DNA from: an uncultured Eggerthellaceae bacterium
Lineage (GTDB): Bacteria; Actinomycetota; Coriobacteriia; Coriobacteriales; Eggerthellaceae
Direction of reading: 5' to 3'
NCBI GenBank assembly: GCA_934630485.1
Contig: CAKTWD010000005.1
Location: 1-33,214 of the forward strand
DNA: 33,214 nucleotides
How positions within the stretch are numbered: the first letter of the stretch is position 1; the number at the start of each line of letters is the position of its first letter. A program made the position numbers and the translations under genes. This document shows positions 6,873-15,387 of this stretch, in pieces. The notes beneath the pieces were generated by a model. That model searched no databases. It saw only the letters and a program-made list of their open reading frames with translations, and was not told the origin of the DNA.

Positions 6873-8291
6873 TTACGCCAAGCCAAGCGATTGCCACACA
6901 GGCACGCTGGCCATGCATGCGATCAGATTGATCACCATGAATGCGACGTCGAACGACAGCGTGTCCTCGTGCTCGCACATATCGTTGCCGGTTGCGCGAA
7001 GAATCGGAATGAACACGTTGTTGGTGAAACGCAAGTGCCAAACGTTCGCAGAAGCGCCGCAAACGAACAACGTGACGAACGGGTTGATACCCGCAGCAGC
7101 CGCAACACCGCCAAGCGCCGCCAGGAAGATGACCTGCGTCGCCGTGGATGAAACAACAACCAAACGAACCAGATACGTCAGGATGCAAACCGCGAACACG
7201 TAAACGTAGGGATTTGCGACGATCGGGGCGGCAATAGGCTCCATAACGGTTGCCAGCCACGTGGAAATCCCCAGCTTCGTCAAAAGCGACGCCAGCGAAA
7301 GGATGCCGCCGATCAAGATCAACGTGTCCCACGGCATGCGCTCGGTAACGTCCTTCGTGTCAGCCAGACCGATGACCGCCATGATCGCGAAGATGCCTAC
7401 GCTTACGATTGCGGCGGATAAGCCCACTTTGCTACCGAAGATCCAGCCGATCACAGCAACAACCAGCAATACGACGGTTGTCTTCTCGGCCTTGGACATG
7501 GGGCCCAAGTCCTCGAGCTGCTTTGCCGCGAAGCTATTTTCGCCAGTTGACGCAACGGACTTGCTTTGCGGCTTGTTCGCGCCGGAAATGAACAAGATCG
7601 CGATGTACGACAGCACGGCAACGACTACGAACCAAATCGCGCAGGCGATGAACCAGCTGGTCCACGTCCAGTTTGCCTGCTGATCGGCGGGGAGCATGCC
7701 AATGGTGATCAGGACGGGCGCTGCACCGGTCATGAATGCAAATCCCAAAATGCCCGCAGTCACCCAAACGGCCAGGAACATACCCGTTGCCTGCTTGCTG
7801 CTGCGCTCGTAACCAAGGGCCTTGCTAGCAGCGGCCGCGATAGGCGAAAGAATGACGCCCTTGCCGATAAGCGCCGGGATGAAGGGCGACACGACCAAAC
7901 CGGTAGCGTAGAAGGCGGTCATCTGGCCTCGGTAGGTTTCGGGGAACAAGCGAAGAACCCAAAACGCCAGACGCTTCACCAGGCCCGTTTTCGCGATAAC
8001 CGTCGAAATACCGAACGCGCCGAACAATACCCAGATGGTGCCGTCGGCAAACGATGAGAACACATCGCCGAACTTCGCCAAGCCGAACACGACATACGCC
8101 GTCAAGCACGCCAGAAAGGCAGCCCAGTCAGGCACAGCACGAAGAACAAGCCATGCAACGACGCAGACGAAAATGCCGGCGTAGATCATCGCCGGTTGAG
8201 TCAACCCTTCCGGCGCGGGGACAACGCCGCTGATCAGGGCAACGATCATCGGGATCACTATCTTCAAAGCCCTTTTCACAGTACCACTCAC
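6873..8291 (-). CDS. DASS (SLC13) family sodium/anion symporter, copy 1
   Basis: This integral membrane protein of 472 residues has about 11-12 hydrophobic segments. It belongs to the divalent anion:sodium symporter group that imports dicarboxylates, citrate or sulfate. Family features are the TGLVKRLAFWVLRLFP segment after the first hairpin loop, VLSPIAAAASKALGY, and the second-half motif VVVSSTATQVIFLAALGG in place of the classic SNT box. The start is GTG 8289-8291 with AGGAGG about 10 bases upstream. It is a close paralogue of the gene immediately upstream on the same strand, more than half identical by eye, but has its own leader with a palindrome. Substrate cannot be read from sequence. 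Confidence 0.9.
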   Translation of the reverse strand: MSGTVKRALKIVIPMIVALISGVVPAPEGLTQPAMIYAGIFVCVVAWLVLRAVPDWAAFLACLTAYVVFGLAKFGDVFSSFADGTIWVLFGAFGISTVIAKTGLVKRLAFWVLRLFPETYRGQMTAFYATGLVVSPFIPALIGKGVILSPIAAAASKALGYERSSKQATGMFLAVWVTAGILGFAFMTGAAPVLITIGMLPADQQANWTWTSWFIACAIWFVVVAVLSYIAILFISGANKPQSKSVASTGENSFAAKQLEDLGPMSKAEKTTVVLLVVAVIGWIFGSKVGLSAAIVSVGIFAIMAVIGLADTKDVTERMPWDTLILIGGILSLASLLTKLGISTWLATVMEPIAAPIVANPYVYVFAVCILTYLVRLVVVSSTATQVIFLAALGGVAAAAGINPFVTLFVCGASANVWHLRFTNNVFIPILRATGNDMCEHEDTLSFDVAFMVINLIACMASVPVWQSLGLA

Positions 8292-8381
8292 GAGAAATGG
8301 CCTCCTTCGTTTTCCAATCCAGACGCGATCTTAGCAAACCCTAACTTTGACATCTCCGAATCTTTTAAATCTCAGGCTTAA

Positions 8382-8396
8382 TTAATCGCTGATTAA
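8382..8396. promoter_or_regulatory. TTAATC-GCT-GATTAA palindrome in transporter 1 leader
   Basis: A perfect 6+6 inverted repeat with a 3-base centre lies about 90 bases upstream of the transporter start. Its inner 13 bases fit the T-N11-A outline of LysR-type sites. It resembles the palindrome at the start site of transporter 2, so a shared regulator, perhaps the nearby LysR protein, is inferred. Confidence 0.35.
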
Positions 8397-8428
8397 CAAA
8401 CAGGTGCGCAAGGCTGGGTTCCGCGTAC

Positions 8429-8461
8429 AAAAAAAGCGCGTCCCTTGTGGGACGCGCTTTT
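8429..8461 (-). terminator. Strong terminator after DASS transporter 2
   Basis: A perfect 10-bp stem (AGCGCGTCCC with its complement, 8435-8444 and 8449-8458) with a 4-base loop is followed on the minus strand by seven T. It ends the transporter 2 mRNA, so transporter 1 must mostly be expressed from its own promoter. Confidence 0.9.
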
Positions 8462-8478
8462 CCAGAAAGGGAGCCAGA

Positions 8479-9900
8479 TTACATCAGGCCGAGCATCTGC
8501 CAAACCGGAACGCTTGCGAGGCAACCAATCATGTTAATAACCATGTAAGCGTAGTTGAACGGCATGGTGTCTTCGTGCTCGCACATTTCACCGTTCTGAA
8601 CACCAAGCAGCGGGATGAACTCGTTGTTGGTGAACTTGAGGTGCCAAACTGCGGTAGAGCAGAGGCAAACGAACAGGGTGACGTACTCGCTGATGCCGCA
8701 AGCTGCAGCGACGGAACCAAGAGCAGCCAGGAAGATAACCTGGGTTGCGGTAGAAGAAACAACAACCAGACGGACAAGGTACGTAAGAATGCAGACAGCT
8801 GCAACGTAAACGTAGGGGTTGGAAACAACCGGAGCGGCGATAGGAGCCATGACGCCGGCAATCCAACCAGCGATGCCGAGCTGAGTCAGCAGAGAAGCCA
8901 GGGAGAGAATGCCGCCAATGAAGATTGCGGTGTCCCAGGGAATGTTGCTGGTGAGGTCCTTGGTGTCAACCAGGCCGATGACAGCCATGATGGCGAAGAT
9001 GCCGACAGAGATAATCGGAGCGCCCAGGCCGATCTTGCTACCGAAGATCCAGCCAAGGATGGCGATGAAGACCAGGATGCCGGTGAGCTTCTCGGCGTTG
9101 GACATGGGGCCCATTTCCTTGAGCTGCTTCTTGGCGAAGCCCTTCTCGAAGCTGGTCTGCTCGAGAGCTTCCTTGTCGCCCTTCTTGGGGCCGTAAAGAG
9201 CAAGGATGACGATGTAGGAAAGAACTGCGACGATGATCAACCAAACGGCGCAGGCACCAAGCCAGCTCATCCACGTCCAGTTACCCTGCTGCTCGGCAGG
9301 AAGCATGCCGATGAGGATCATGACCGGTGCAGCGCCGGTAAGGAATGCGTAACCCAGAATGCCGGTAGTAACCCAGACGGCCAAGAAGATGCCGGTTGCA
9401 GCCTTGCTGCGAGCGGCATAGCCAAGGGACTTGGTTGCAGAAGCGGCGATGGGGGTAACCATGACGCCCTTGCCGATCTTAGCGGGGATCCACGGGGTGA
9501 TGGCGAAGCCTGCAACGAAGAATGCGGTCAGCTGACCCTTGTAATTCTCAGGGAACAGGGACAGGATGGCGAAAGCCAAACGCCTAACCAGGCCGGTCTT
9601 CACCAGAGCGCAGGTCATGCCGAATGCGCCGATGAGCAGCCATACGGTGGAGTCAGCGAAGGGCGCGAAAACCACGCCGAACTTAGCAACGTTGAACACA
9701 ACATATGCGGAAATGCATGCCAGGAAGGCAGCCCAGTCGGGAACTGCACCAAGCATGAGCCACACAACGACGCACTCAAAGATACCCAGGTAGGTCATCG
9801 CTTCCTTGGTCAGCCCCTCAGGCGGCTGAATCATGGCGATGATCACGCCAACGATCGCTGGGATGGCGATTTTGAGCGCTTTCTTCACTCCTTCATTCAT
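8479..9900 (-). CDS. DASS (SLC13) family sodium/anion symporter, copy 2
   Basis: This 473-residue multi-pass membrane transporter is paralogous to copy 1 throughout. It shares PEGLT near the first helix, VPDWAAFLAC, TGLVRRLAFAILSLFP, GKGVMVTPIAASATKSLGY and VVVSSTATQVIFLAALG. The start is ATG 9898-9900 with AAGGAGAG about 8 bases upstream. Codon choice leans to GGT, GTT, GCT and CTG in the manner of highly expressed genes, unlike copy 1. Together with a good promoter and a strong terminator this suggests abundant expression. The LysR gene is divergent. Likely substrates are dicarboxylates or related organic anions, from family knowledge only. Confidence 0.92.
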   Translation of the reverse strand: MNEGVKKALKIAIPAIVGVIIAMIQPPEGLTKEAMTYLGIFECVVVWLMLGAVPDWAAFLACISAYVVFNVAKFGVVFAPFADSTVWLLIGAFGMTCALVKTGLVRRLAFAILSLFPENYKGQLTAFFVAGFAITPWIPAKIGKGVMVTPIAASATKSLGYAARSKAATGIFLAVWVTTGILGYAFLTGAAPVMILIGMLPAEQQGNWTWMSWLGACAVWLIIVAVLSYIVILALYGPKKGDKEALEQTSFEKGFAKKQLKEMGPMSNAEKLTGILVFIAILGWIFGSKIGLGAPIISVGIFAIMAVIGLVDTKDLTSNIPWDTAIFIGGILSLASLLTQLGIAGWIAGVMAPIAAPVVSNPYVYVAAVCILTYLVRLVVVSSTATQVIFLAALGSVAAACGISEYVTLFVCLCSTAVWHLKFTNNEFIPLLGVQNGEMCEHEDTMPFNYAYMVINMIGCLASVPVWQMLGLM

Positions 9901-9949
9901 TTTTCTCTCTCCTTTATCGGTTTTTCCAACAGTTCATAGTTCCGTCGGA

Positions 9950-9994
9950 TTCCTTATCGTGATAAATATAGCAAGGAAAGAGTTTTTGTGTCAT
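9950..9994 (-). promoter_or_regulatory. Promoter and nested inverted repeats for DASS transporter 2
   Basis: On the minus strand ATGACA (-35, 9989-9994) and TATATT (-10, 9965-9970) are 18 bases apart. The palindrome TTATC-GT-GATAA (9954-9965) covers the expected start site. It is flanked by an outer pair TTCCTT (9950-9955) and AAGGAA (9973-9978). A regulator bound here would sit over the -10 and the start, a position typical of repression. The match to a T-N11-A LysR box is loose. Confidence 0.5.
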
Positions 9995-10157
9995 GGAAGT
10001 TACGGTTATTTCGATTTTCTATGGCAGTTCTTGCATCTATTCGAAAGCGCCTATATCGGTAGATACTGGTCAGCTCAAATCCAACGCGAAGTAACCAACC
10101 ATCCAACGCTTAACGCGCATGCTTCGCGCTAGCCCCCGAACGGCAAGGTTGCAACTT

Positions 10158-11087
10158 ATGAAGATCACGGTCCAACAACTCAGGTACCTGCTGAAAGCAG
10201 CCGAAATCGGCTCGATCTCGAATGCCGCAAAGGAACTGTCCATCGCGCATGGAACCATCTCCGAGGCCATCAGCCAAGTCGAGAAGGAACTTGGCTTTGA
10301 GGTTTTCACCCGCAGCAAGCAGGGCATCACCCCTACCGAAAAGGGCATCGAGGCTTTGGCGTATGCGCGTCGTGTCACCGAGAGCATGAACGCGTTCGAG
10401 GACCACTACAGCAGCCACTCGTCTCGCATTGGCCGCTTCGCCGTCTCAACGCAGGAATTCAAATTCGTTATCGCCGCATACAACCAGGTCACAAACACGC
10501 TTGACCCGTGCCGTTACGAATTCGCCGTGAACCTCAGGCAGTTCTTCAAGCCTGCAGACGACGTGTATGCGGGTATCAGCGATATCGGGGTCATGTTCGT
10601 CATGAAAGAGAACGAGCAACTCCTTTACGACCGTCTTGAACAGAAGGGGCTTGAATTCCATCCTCTATTCAAGGCAAACTTCTGTGCCTATCTAGATCGC
10701 AATCATCCGCTGGGCGATCGTGAAACCGTCTCACTGAAAGAACTTTCCGCGTATCCCGAATTCTCGTTCGAGAACTTCCGCCATATGAAAATGACCGGCC
10801 GTTCGCAACTTACCACGCCGTCTAACTTGCGCGGGCGCAACACCATCGCGCCCGACGATCTTGCGCATCCCGACCTGATCTCGCAGATCGCCGAAATCGA
10901 TGGGTTTGCACTTTGGGTAAACCTCTTCCCGAATCATGCCCCCTACGAGCGCACGGTCATCATCCCGCTGAAGGAAGAGAGGTGGATGAAGATCGGCTAC
11001 GTCATCCAAAAGGGACGCGAGCTCAACGAGGTCGAGCAGCGCTTCGTCGACTTGATGAAGATGTACGACCCCGCACTGCGCAACTAA
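10158..11087 (+). CDS. LysR family transcriptional regulator
   Basis: This 309-residue regulator has an N-terminal winged helix-turn-helix at residues 1-60 (TVQQLRYLLKAAEIGSISNAAKELSIAHGTISEAISQVEKELGFEVFTR), the standard LysR signature. A C-terminal effector-binding domain follows. The start chosen is ATG 10158, where the family's N-terminus begins; the frame open from 10119 adds an unrelated 13 residues. It is divergent from DASS transporter 2 across 257 bases, the usual arrangement for a LysR protein controlling its neighbour. The ligand is therefore probably the transported anion or a metabolite of it. A bidirectional terminator lies 130 bases downstream. Confidence 0.92.
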   Translation: MKITVQQLRYLLKAAEIGSISNAAKELSIAHGTISEAISQVEKELGFEVFTRSKQGITPTEKGIEALAYARRVTESMNAFEDHYSSHSSRIGRFAVSTQEFKFVIAAYNQVTNTLDPCRYEFAVNLRQFFKPADDVYAGISDIGVMFVMKENEQLLYDRLEQKGLEFHPLFKANFCAYLDRNHPLGDRETVSLKELSAYPEFSFENFRHMKMTGRSQLTTPSNLRGRNTIAPDDLAHPDLISQIAEIDGFALWVNLFPNHAPYERTVIIPLKEERWMKIGYVIQKGRELNEVEQRFVDLMKMYDPALRN

Positions 11088-11218
11088 TACCCGCACCCCG
11101 TCGCAAGCGCCATCGCGAGCACACGAAAATCTCGAGTCCAAAAACTTCGAACGTGATGAATGCCTGCTCGGAATCCCTGGACACCGTATAAGCCCAACGC
11201 GAACGCTGACCAAACGAC

Positions 11219-11254
11219 AAAGCCCAGCCCCGAGAACTCGGGAGCTGGGCTTTT
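11219..11254. terminator. Bidirectional terminator between lysR and HemN-like gene 1
   Basis: AGCCCAGC-CCCGAG pairs with CTCGGG-A-GCTGGGCT (11221-11251), a 14-bp stem with one unpaired A. It is followed by TTTT on the plus strand and TTT on the minus strand. It lies between convergent genes. The rest of 11088-11339 shows nothing else. Confidence 0.85.
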
Positions 11255-11339
11255 CAGCTTGCTTGTTGAAACTACGCCGCGCGAATCGCCGACACGGAAC
11301 CAAGCAGAAGCGCGACAGCGCGAAACGCAGAAACAGCTG

Positions 11340-12695
11340 TTAGACGCAGGGCTTGCCAGCACCGAACAGAAGCTCGCGCTCCTCGTTCGGCAAAGCCGCG
11401 CGAGCCTGGTCGCGCAGGTTGTTCACGCCGATGAAGAACTGCCTCATCATGGCAACCACCAGATAGCGGCCCTTCTTGGTAAGCGTGATCTCGAACTCGT
11501 TGTCCTTGTCAATGGCGCCGACGGTCTTCATGAACATCATTTCCATCGGCAGGCCGTTCTCGACCGTGCAACCGAAATCGCGCTCCCACTGCTTCTTGTC
11601 CAGGCGCAGGCCGAACAGCTGCATCAGGAAACGATAACGCATGCGATCATGCAGGTTGAAATCGGTCTTGCCCATCAGAGACATGCGGCCGCTTTCGATT
11701 GCCTTGTTGTACTCCTTTACCGAGAACGTGTTCACGTACAGGCTGGAACCCAGATACGTGATGCCGCCGGAGCCGATTGCAGGGTATTCCTCGTACTCAA
11801 CCACGTACTCGTCGATCATCTGATCCTTGGAAGCCGTAGCGGCTGCCGCAGGGGTCAGGGCACCGTTGTCGTAGTCGAAACGATTGTACGTCCAGGCGCT
11901 GCTGTGCGTGAACAGCGGATGAATGCCGCCGGTCAGCAACTCGTCGATAACCTCGTACAGGCGCTGCTCGCGGTTGTAATCTACCTTGCCAACCGTGCGG
12001 GCAAGCGAGCGCTCGACGGAAGGCGAAGCCATCAGCGGATAGAACGTGGTCTGCGTCGCGCCCGATTCGACGATCTTCTCGATGTCGTTGATCAGCATTT
12101 CCTCGGTCTGAGCCGGGAAGTTGAAGATCATGTCGACATTCATCGAGGTGAAGTAAGGCACGGCAGTTTTAATGCGCTCGAGGATCTCTTCAGCGCTGCC
12201 GTACTTGTCGAAACGGTCCATTTGCTTAAGCAGGCCGTTGTCAAAGCTCTGAACGCCGACACTCAAACGCTGGACGCGACCCTTCAGCTTATCCAAGTAC
12301 TCGGGCGTAAGGTGGTTGGGGTTGGTCTCGCTGGAAACCTCTTCGATCGAGAAGTTCTCGCGGGCCATGTCGATGATGTCGCACAACTCATCGATCATGA
12401 TGGTGGGCGTGCCGCCGCCGATGTACAGGCTCTTGAAGTCGTACCCCAAGTCCTTCAGCATCAGCATTTCCTTCTTCATGTTCTTGAAGTAAGGAATGGC
12501 ACGATCCTCGCTGAACGGGAAGCGATTGAACGAACAATACGGGCAAAGACGCTCACAGAAGGGCACATGCATATACAGCATGTAGTCCTTGCCGGGGGTG
12601 GGCCCGGGAAGAGCCGTCTCGGTCGTGGGATTGATTTTCAAGTAATTCTTCGAGGCCTCACGAACGGCCGTGCTGATCAAACGCTCCGAAATCAT
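11340..12695 (-). CDS. HemN/HemW-like radical SAM protein, copy 1
   Basis: This radical SAM enzyme of 451 residues belongs to the coproporphyrinogen III oxidase-like family. The cluster motif is CERLCPYC (C47, C51, C54) within YMHVPFCERLCPYCSF, followed by LYIGGGTPT, ETNPNHL and VGVQSFD, all as in HemN/HemW/HutW. The residue after the third cysteine pair is S-F, as in HemW and HutW, rather than the C of true HemN. Oxygen-independent coproporphyrinogen oxidase activity should therefore not be assumed; haem binding or haem degradation roles are alternatives. The start lies 6 bases after the purD stop with GAGGAT inside purD, so it is the third gene of a purA-purD operon. A close paralogue lies at 28820-30157. 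Confidence 0.82.
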   Translation of the reverse strand: MISERLISTAVREASKNYLKINPTTETALPGPTPGKDYMLYMHVPFCERLCPYCSFNRFPFSEDRAIPYFKNMKKEMLMLKDLGYDFKSLYIGGGTPTIMIDELCDIIDMARENFSIEEVSSETNPNHLTPEYLDKLKGRVQRLSVGVQSFDNGLLKQMDRFDKYGSAEEILERIKTAVPYFTSMNVDMIFNFPAQTEEMLINDIEKIVESGATQTTFYPLMASPSVERSLARTVGKVDYNREQRLYEVIDELLTGGIHPLFTHSSAWTYNRFDYDNGALTPAAAATASKDQMIDEYVVEYEEYPAIGSGGITYLGSSLYVNTFSVKEYNKAIESGRMSLMGKTDFNLHDRMRYRFLMQLFGLRLDKKQWERDFGCTVENGLPMEMMFMKTVGAIDKDNEFEITLTKKGRYLVVAMMRQFFIGVNNLRDQARAALPNEERELLFGAGKPCV

Positions 12696-12701
12696 CGTTG
12701 G

Positions 12702-14000
12702 CTAATCCTCCGTCGAATTGCCTTCCATTGCCTTCATTGCCTTAAGGCCAATATCCTGGCGGTACTGCTTACCCTCGAAATTAATGAGGTCGCAAGCACG
12801 ATACGCAAGGTCACGCGCCTCTTCGAACGTATCGCCCATGGCGACGACGTTCAGAACACGGCCGCCAGAAGTAATGAGCTCGCCGTCGGCGTTCACCTTG
12901 GTGCCCGCATGGAACACGGTGACGCCATCGAGGTCGTTGGCATCCTCGACGCCAAGAACAACCTTGCCCTTCTCGTAAGCGCGGGGGTAACCCTCGCTAG
13001 CAAGAACGACGCCGCAAGCCCACTGATCAGACCACTCAAGCTCGACGTCCTCGGGACGACCTTCTGCAACAGCCATCATGACATCCACCAGATCGCTCTT
13101 CAAACGGGGAAGAACCACCTGGGTTTCCGGATCGCCGAAGCGGGCATTGAACTCAAGCAGCTTCGGACCCTGCGGGGTAAGCATGAAACCACCGTACAGA
13201 ACGCCGCGGTAGTCGTTATCGAACTCCTGAGCGGTAGCTGCAGCCGCGCGCTCCATGATGTCGCGCATGGCATTGAGCTGATCGGGGGTGACGATGGGAA
13301 CAGGCGAGTAAGCGCCCATGCCGCCGGTGTTGGGACCCAAGTCGCCATCGAACGCGCGCTTGTGATCCTGAGCAGTGGACATGCAATGGGCTTTGCCAGC
13401 CGAGACGAATGCGAAAAGCGAGCACTCGGGACCGGTCAGGCACTCCTCAATGACAACAGTGGAACCGGCCTCGCCGAAAGCGCCGGCGAAGCACTCGCGG
13501 ACGGCATCTTCTGCAGCCTCTTCGCTGTCGGCGACGACGACGCCCTTGCCAGCAGCAAGACCGTCAGCCTTGATGACGATGGGCGCACCGGCTTCGCGAA
13601 CGTACGCCAGGGCAGATTCCTCGTCGTTGAATACACCGTACTTGGCAGTGGGGAGATCGTAGCGCTCCATGAATGCCTTGCTGAAGGCTTTGCTGCCCTC
13701 AAGCTGAGCGCCCTGAGCGTCGGGACCGAACACCGCGACGCCGGCTGCGCGCAGAACATCTGCGACGCCCGCGACAAGCGGAGCCTCGGGGCCGATGACA
13801 ACCAGGTCGATGGCGTTCTGCTGAGCGAACTCCAAAACAGCCTGACCGTCGTTGGCATCAAGGGCGGGGACGTTCTGAGCGATATCCGACGTGCCGCCGT
13901 TGCCGGGAGCAACGTACAGGTTCTGGGTTTTCGGGGACTGCGCAAGCGCCCAAGTGATGACGTGCTCGCGGCCGCCGCCGCCCAAGACCAGGATGTTCAT
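12702..14000 (-). CDS. purD: Phosphoribosylamine-glycine ligase (GAR synthetase)
   Basis: This 432-residue ATP-grasp enzyme of purine synthesis joins phosphoribosylamine and glycine with ATP. MNILVLGGGGREHVITWAL is the classic N-terminus. VIGPEAPLVAGVAD, IKADGLAAGKGVVVA, the metal and ATP segment DGDLGPNTGGMGAYSPVPIV and LEFNARFGDPETQVVLPRL follow in the correct order. Length is standard. It starts 4 bases after purA with GAGGAC as ribosome binding site, and is followed by the HemN-like gene 6 bases downstream. Confidence 0.97.
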   Translation of the reverse strand: MNILVLGGGGREHVITWALAQSPKTQNLYVAPGNGGTSDIAQNVPALDANDGQAVLEFAQQNAIDLVVIGPEAPLVAGVADVLRAAGVAVFGPDAQGAQLEGSKAFSKAFMERYDLPTAKYGVFNDEESALAYVREAGAPIVIKADGLAAGKGVVVADSEEAAEDAVRECFAGAFGEAGSTVVIEECLTGPECSLFAFVSAGKAHCMSTAQDHKRAFDGDLGPNTGGMGAYSPVPIVTPDQLNAMRDIMERAAAATAQEFDNDYRGVLYGGFMLTPQGPKLLEFNARFGDPETQVVLPRLKSDLVDVMMAVAEGRPEDVELEWSDQWACGVVLASEGYPRAYEKGKVVLGVEDANDLDGVTVFHAGTKVNADGELITSGGRVLNVVAMGDTFEEARDLAYRACDLINFEGKQYRQDIGLKAMKAMEGNSTED

Positions 14001-14004
14001 TTAA

Positions 14005-15327
14005 TTAGTCCTCCTCGCGATACCAGCTGCGCATGATGGTCTGATCACGATCGGGGCCGACGGCCACGATGCTGATGCGCGCACCGGTAAGTTCTTCAAG
14101 ATGCTCAACGTACTTGCGGGCGTTTTCGGGAAGTTCTTCGAAGTTGCGGCAACCCGTGATGTCGACGCCCTTCCAACCAGGCAGTTCCTCATAGATGGGC
14201 TTCGCATGGAACAGAACGCTCTGCTGCATGGGGAAGTAGTCGTAACGCTTGCCGTCGCATTCGTACGCAACGCACACTTTGATGGTGTCGAACGCGGAAA
14301 GAACATCGAGCTTGGTAAGCGCGATGTCGGTAAGGCCGTTCACCTCAACCGCGTAGCGGCCGATGACGGCGTCGAACCAACCGCAACGACGCTTGCGGCC
14401 GGTGGTTACGCCATACTCGTGGCCAACCTGGCAAAGCATCTCGCCAGTCTCGGCTTCCTCGCCCACGCCGCCGTCTTCGGCGAACTTCTGCTCGGTGGGG
14501 AAAGGACCGCCACCGACGCGGGTGATATAAGCCTTCTCGATGCCAAGCACGCGGTCGATGTGACGCGGGCCGATGCCCGTACCCGTCACAGCGCCGCCGG
14601 CGCAGCAGGAAGAAGAGGTGACGTACGGATATGTACCGTGGTCAACGTCAAGAAGCGTGCCTTGAGCGCCTTCGAACAGGATGTTCTTGCCCTCGCGGAC
14701 GGCACCGTTCAAAAGCTCGGTGGTCTCGACGATGTAAGGCTTCAAAATACGGGCGTAGGGAAGGTACTCCTCGCAGATCTCCTCGACCGTGTAGGTGTGA
14801 ATGCCATAGATCTTCTCGAGAATGGGGTTCTTCTGAGAAAGAGCAGTCTGAACCTTCAGACGGAAGATCTTCTCGTCAAGAAGGTCCTGCATGCGGATGC
14901 CCTTACGAGCGATCTTGTCCCGGTAGCACGGACCAATGCCGCGCTTGGTGGTTCCGATCTGGTTTACGCCAAGGCTCTTCTCGTCGGCGCCGTCGAGATC
15001 CTTGTGGTACGGCATGATGACATGCGCGTCGCACGAGATCTTCAGTGCCTTGCAGGAAATACCCTCGGCTTCGAGCATTGCCATCTCTTTGATCAGGACG
15101 CCGGGATCGATGACCACGCCGTTGCCGATGACAGGCGTGCAGTTCTCATACATGACGCCGGACGGCATAAGATGAAGGGCCAGCTTCGTGTCGCCATGGA
15201 TGACGGTATGACCCGCATTGTTGCCTCCCTGGTAACGTACGACGAAATCGTAGTCGCGGGAGATCAGGTCGGTTACTTTGCCTTTGCCCTCGTCGCCCCA
15301 CTGAGCGCCAACGAGTACAGTGTTCAT
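14005..15327 (-). CDS. purA: Adenylosuccinate synthetase
   Basis: This 440-residue enzyme condenses IMP and aspartate using GTP, the first committed step to AMP. The GTP-binding GDEGKGK is at residues 11-17, and YQGGNNAGHTVIHGD, TTKRGIGPCYRDK, FEGAQGTLLDVDHGTYPYVTSS and TTGRKRRCGWFD are all present. The start chosen is ATG 15325-15327, with AAAGGA about 10 bases upstream. A frame open 10 residues further up is ignored because the family starts at MNTVLVGAQWGD. It leads the purA-purD-HemN-like operon. Confidence 0.97.
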   Translation of the reverse strand: MNTVLVGAQWGDEGKGKVTDLISRDYDFVVRYQGGNNAGHTVIHGDTKLALHLMPSGVMYENCTPVIGNGVVIDPGVLIKEMAMLEAEGISCKALKISCDAHVIMPYHKDLDGADEKSLGVNQIGTTKRGIGPCYRDKIARKGIRMQDLLDEKIFRLKVQTALSQKNPILEKIYGIHTYTVEEICEEYLPYARILKPYIVETTELLNGAVREGKNILFEGAQGTLLDVDHGTYPYVTSSSCCAGGAVTGTGIGPRHIDRVLGIEKAYITRVGGGPFPTEQKFAEDGGVGEEAETGEMLCQVGHEYGVTTGRKRRCGWFDAVIGRYAVEVNGLTDIALTKLDVLSAFDTIKVCVAYECDGKRYDYFPMQQSVLFHAKPIYEELPGWKGVDITGCRNFEELPENARKYVEHLEELTGARISIVAVGPDRDQTIMRSWYREED

Positions 15328-15381
15328 GACATGCGTCCTTTCGCTTAAAAGCGGCAAAATGGATTTAACGAACAGCTTTTG

Positions 15382-15387
15382 ATTATA
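15382..15387 (-). promoter_or_regulatory. Consensus -10 hexamer for purA
   Basis: A perfect TATAAT on the minus strand lies about 55 bases upstream of the purA start and abuts the yhaN stop. No good -35 is found at 16-18 bases, so the promoter may need an activator or be weak. Confidence 0.45.

Noticed and set aside
8404..9939. A 511-codon open frame antisense to DASS transporter 2
   Set aside because: It is very rich in Asp, Gly, Asn and Gln from the antisense of membrane codons. It has no ribosome binding site and runs through the terminator.
11160..14036. A 958-codon open frame on the plus strand, antisense to the HemN-like gene and purD
   Set aside because: Composition is not protein-like, and it shadows two clearly real genes in one of the frames that GC-rich codon use keeps open.
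14101..15348. A 415-codon open frame antisense to purA
   Set aside because: Same reason: it mirrors the purA codon bias and has no motif.
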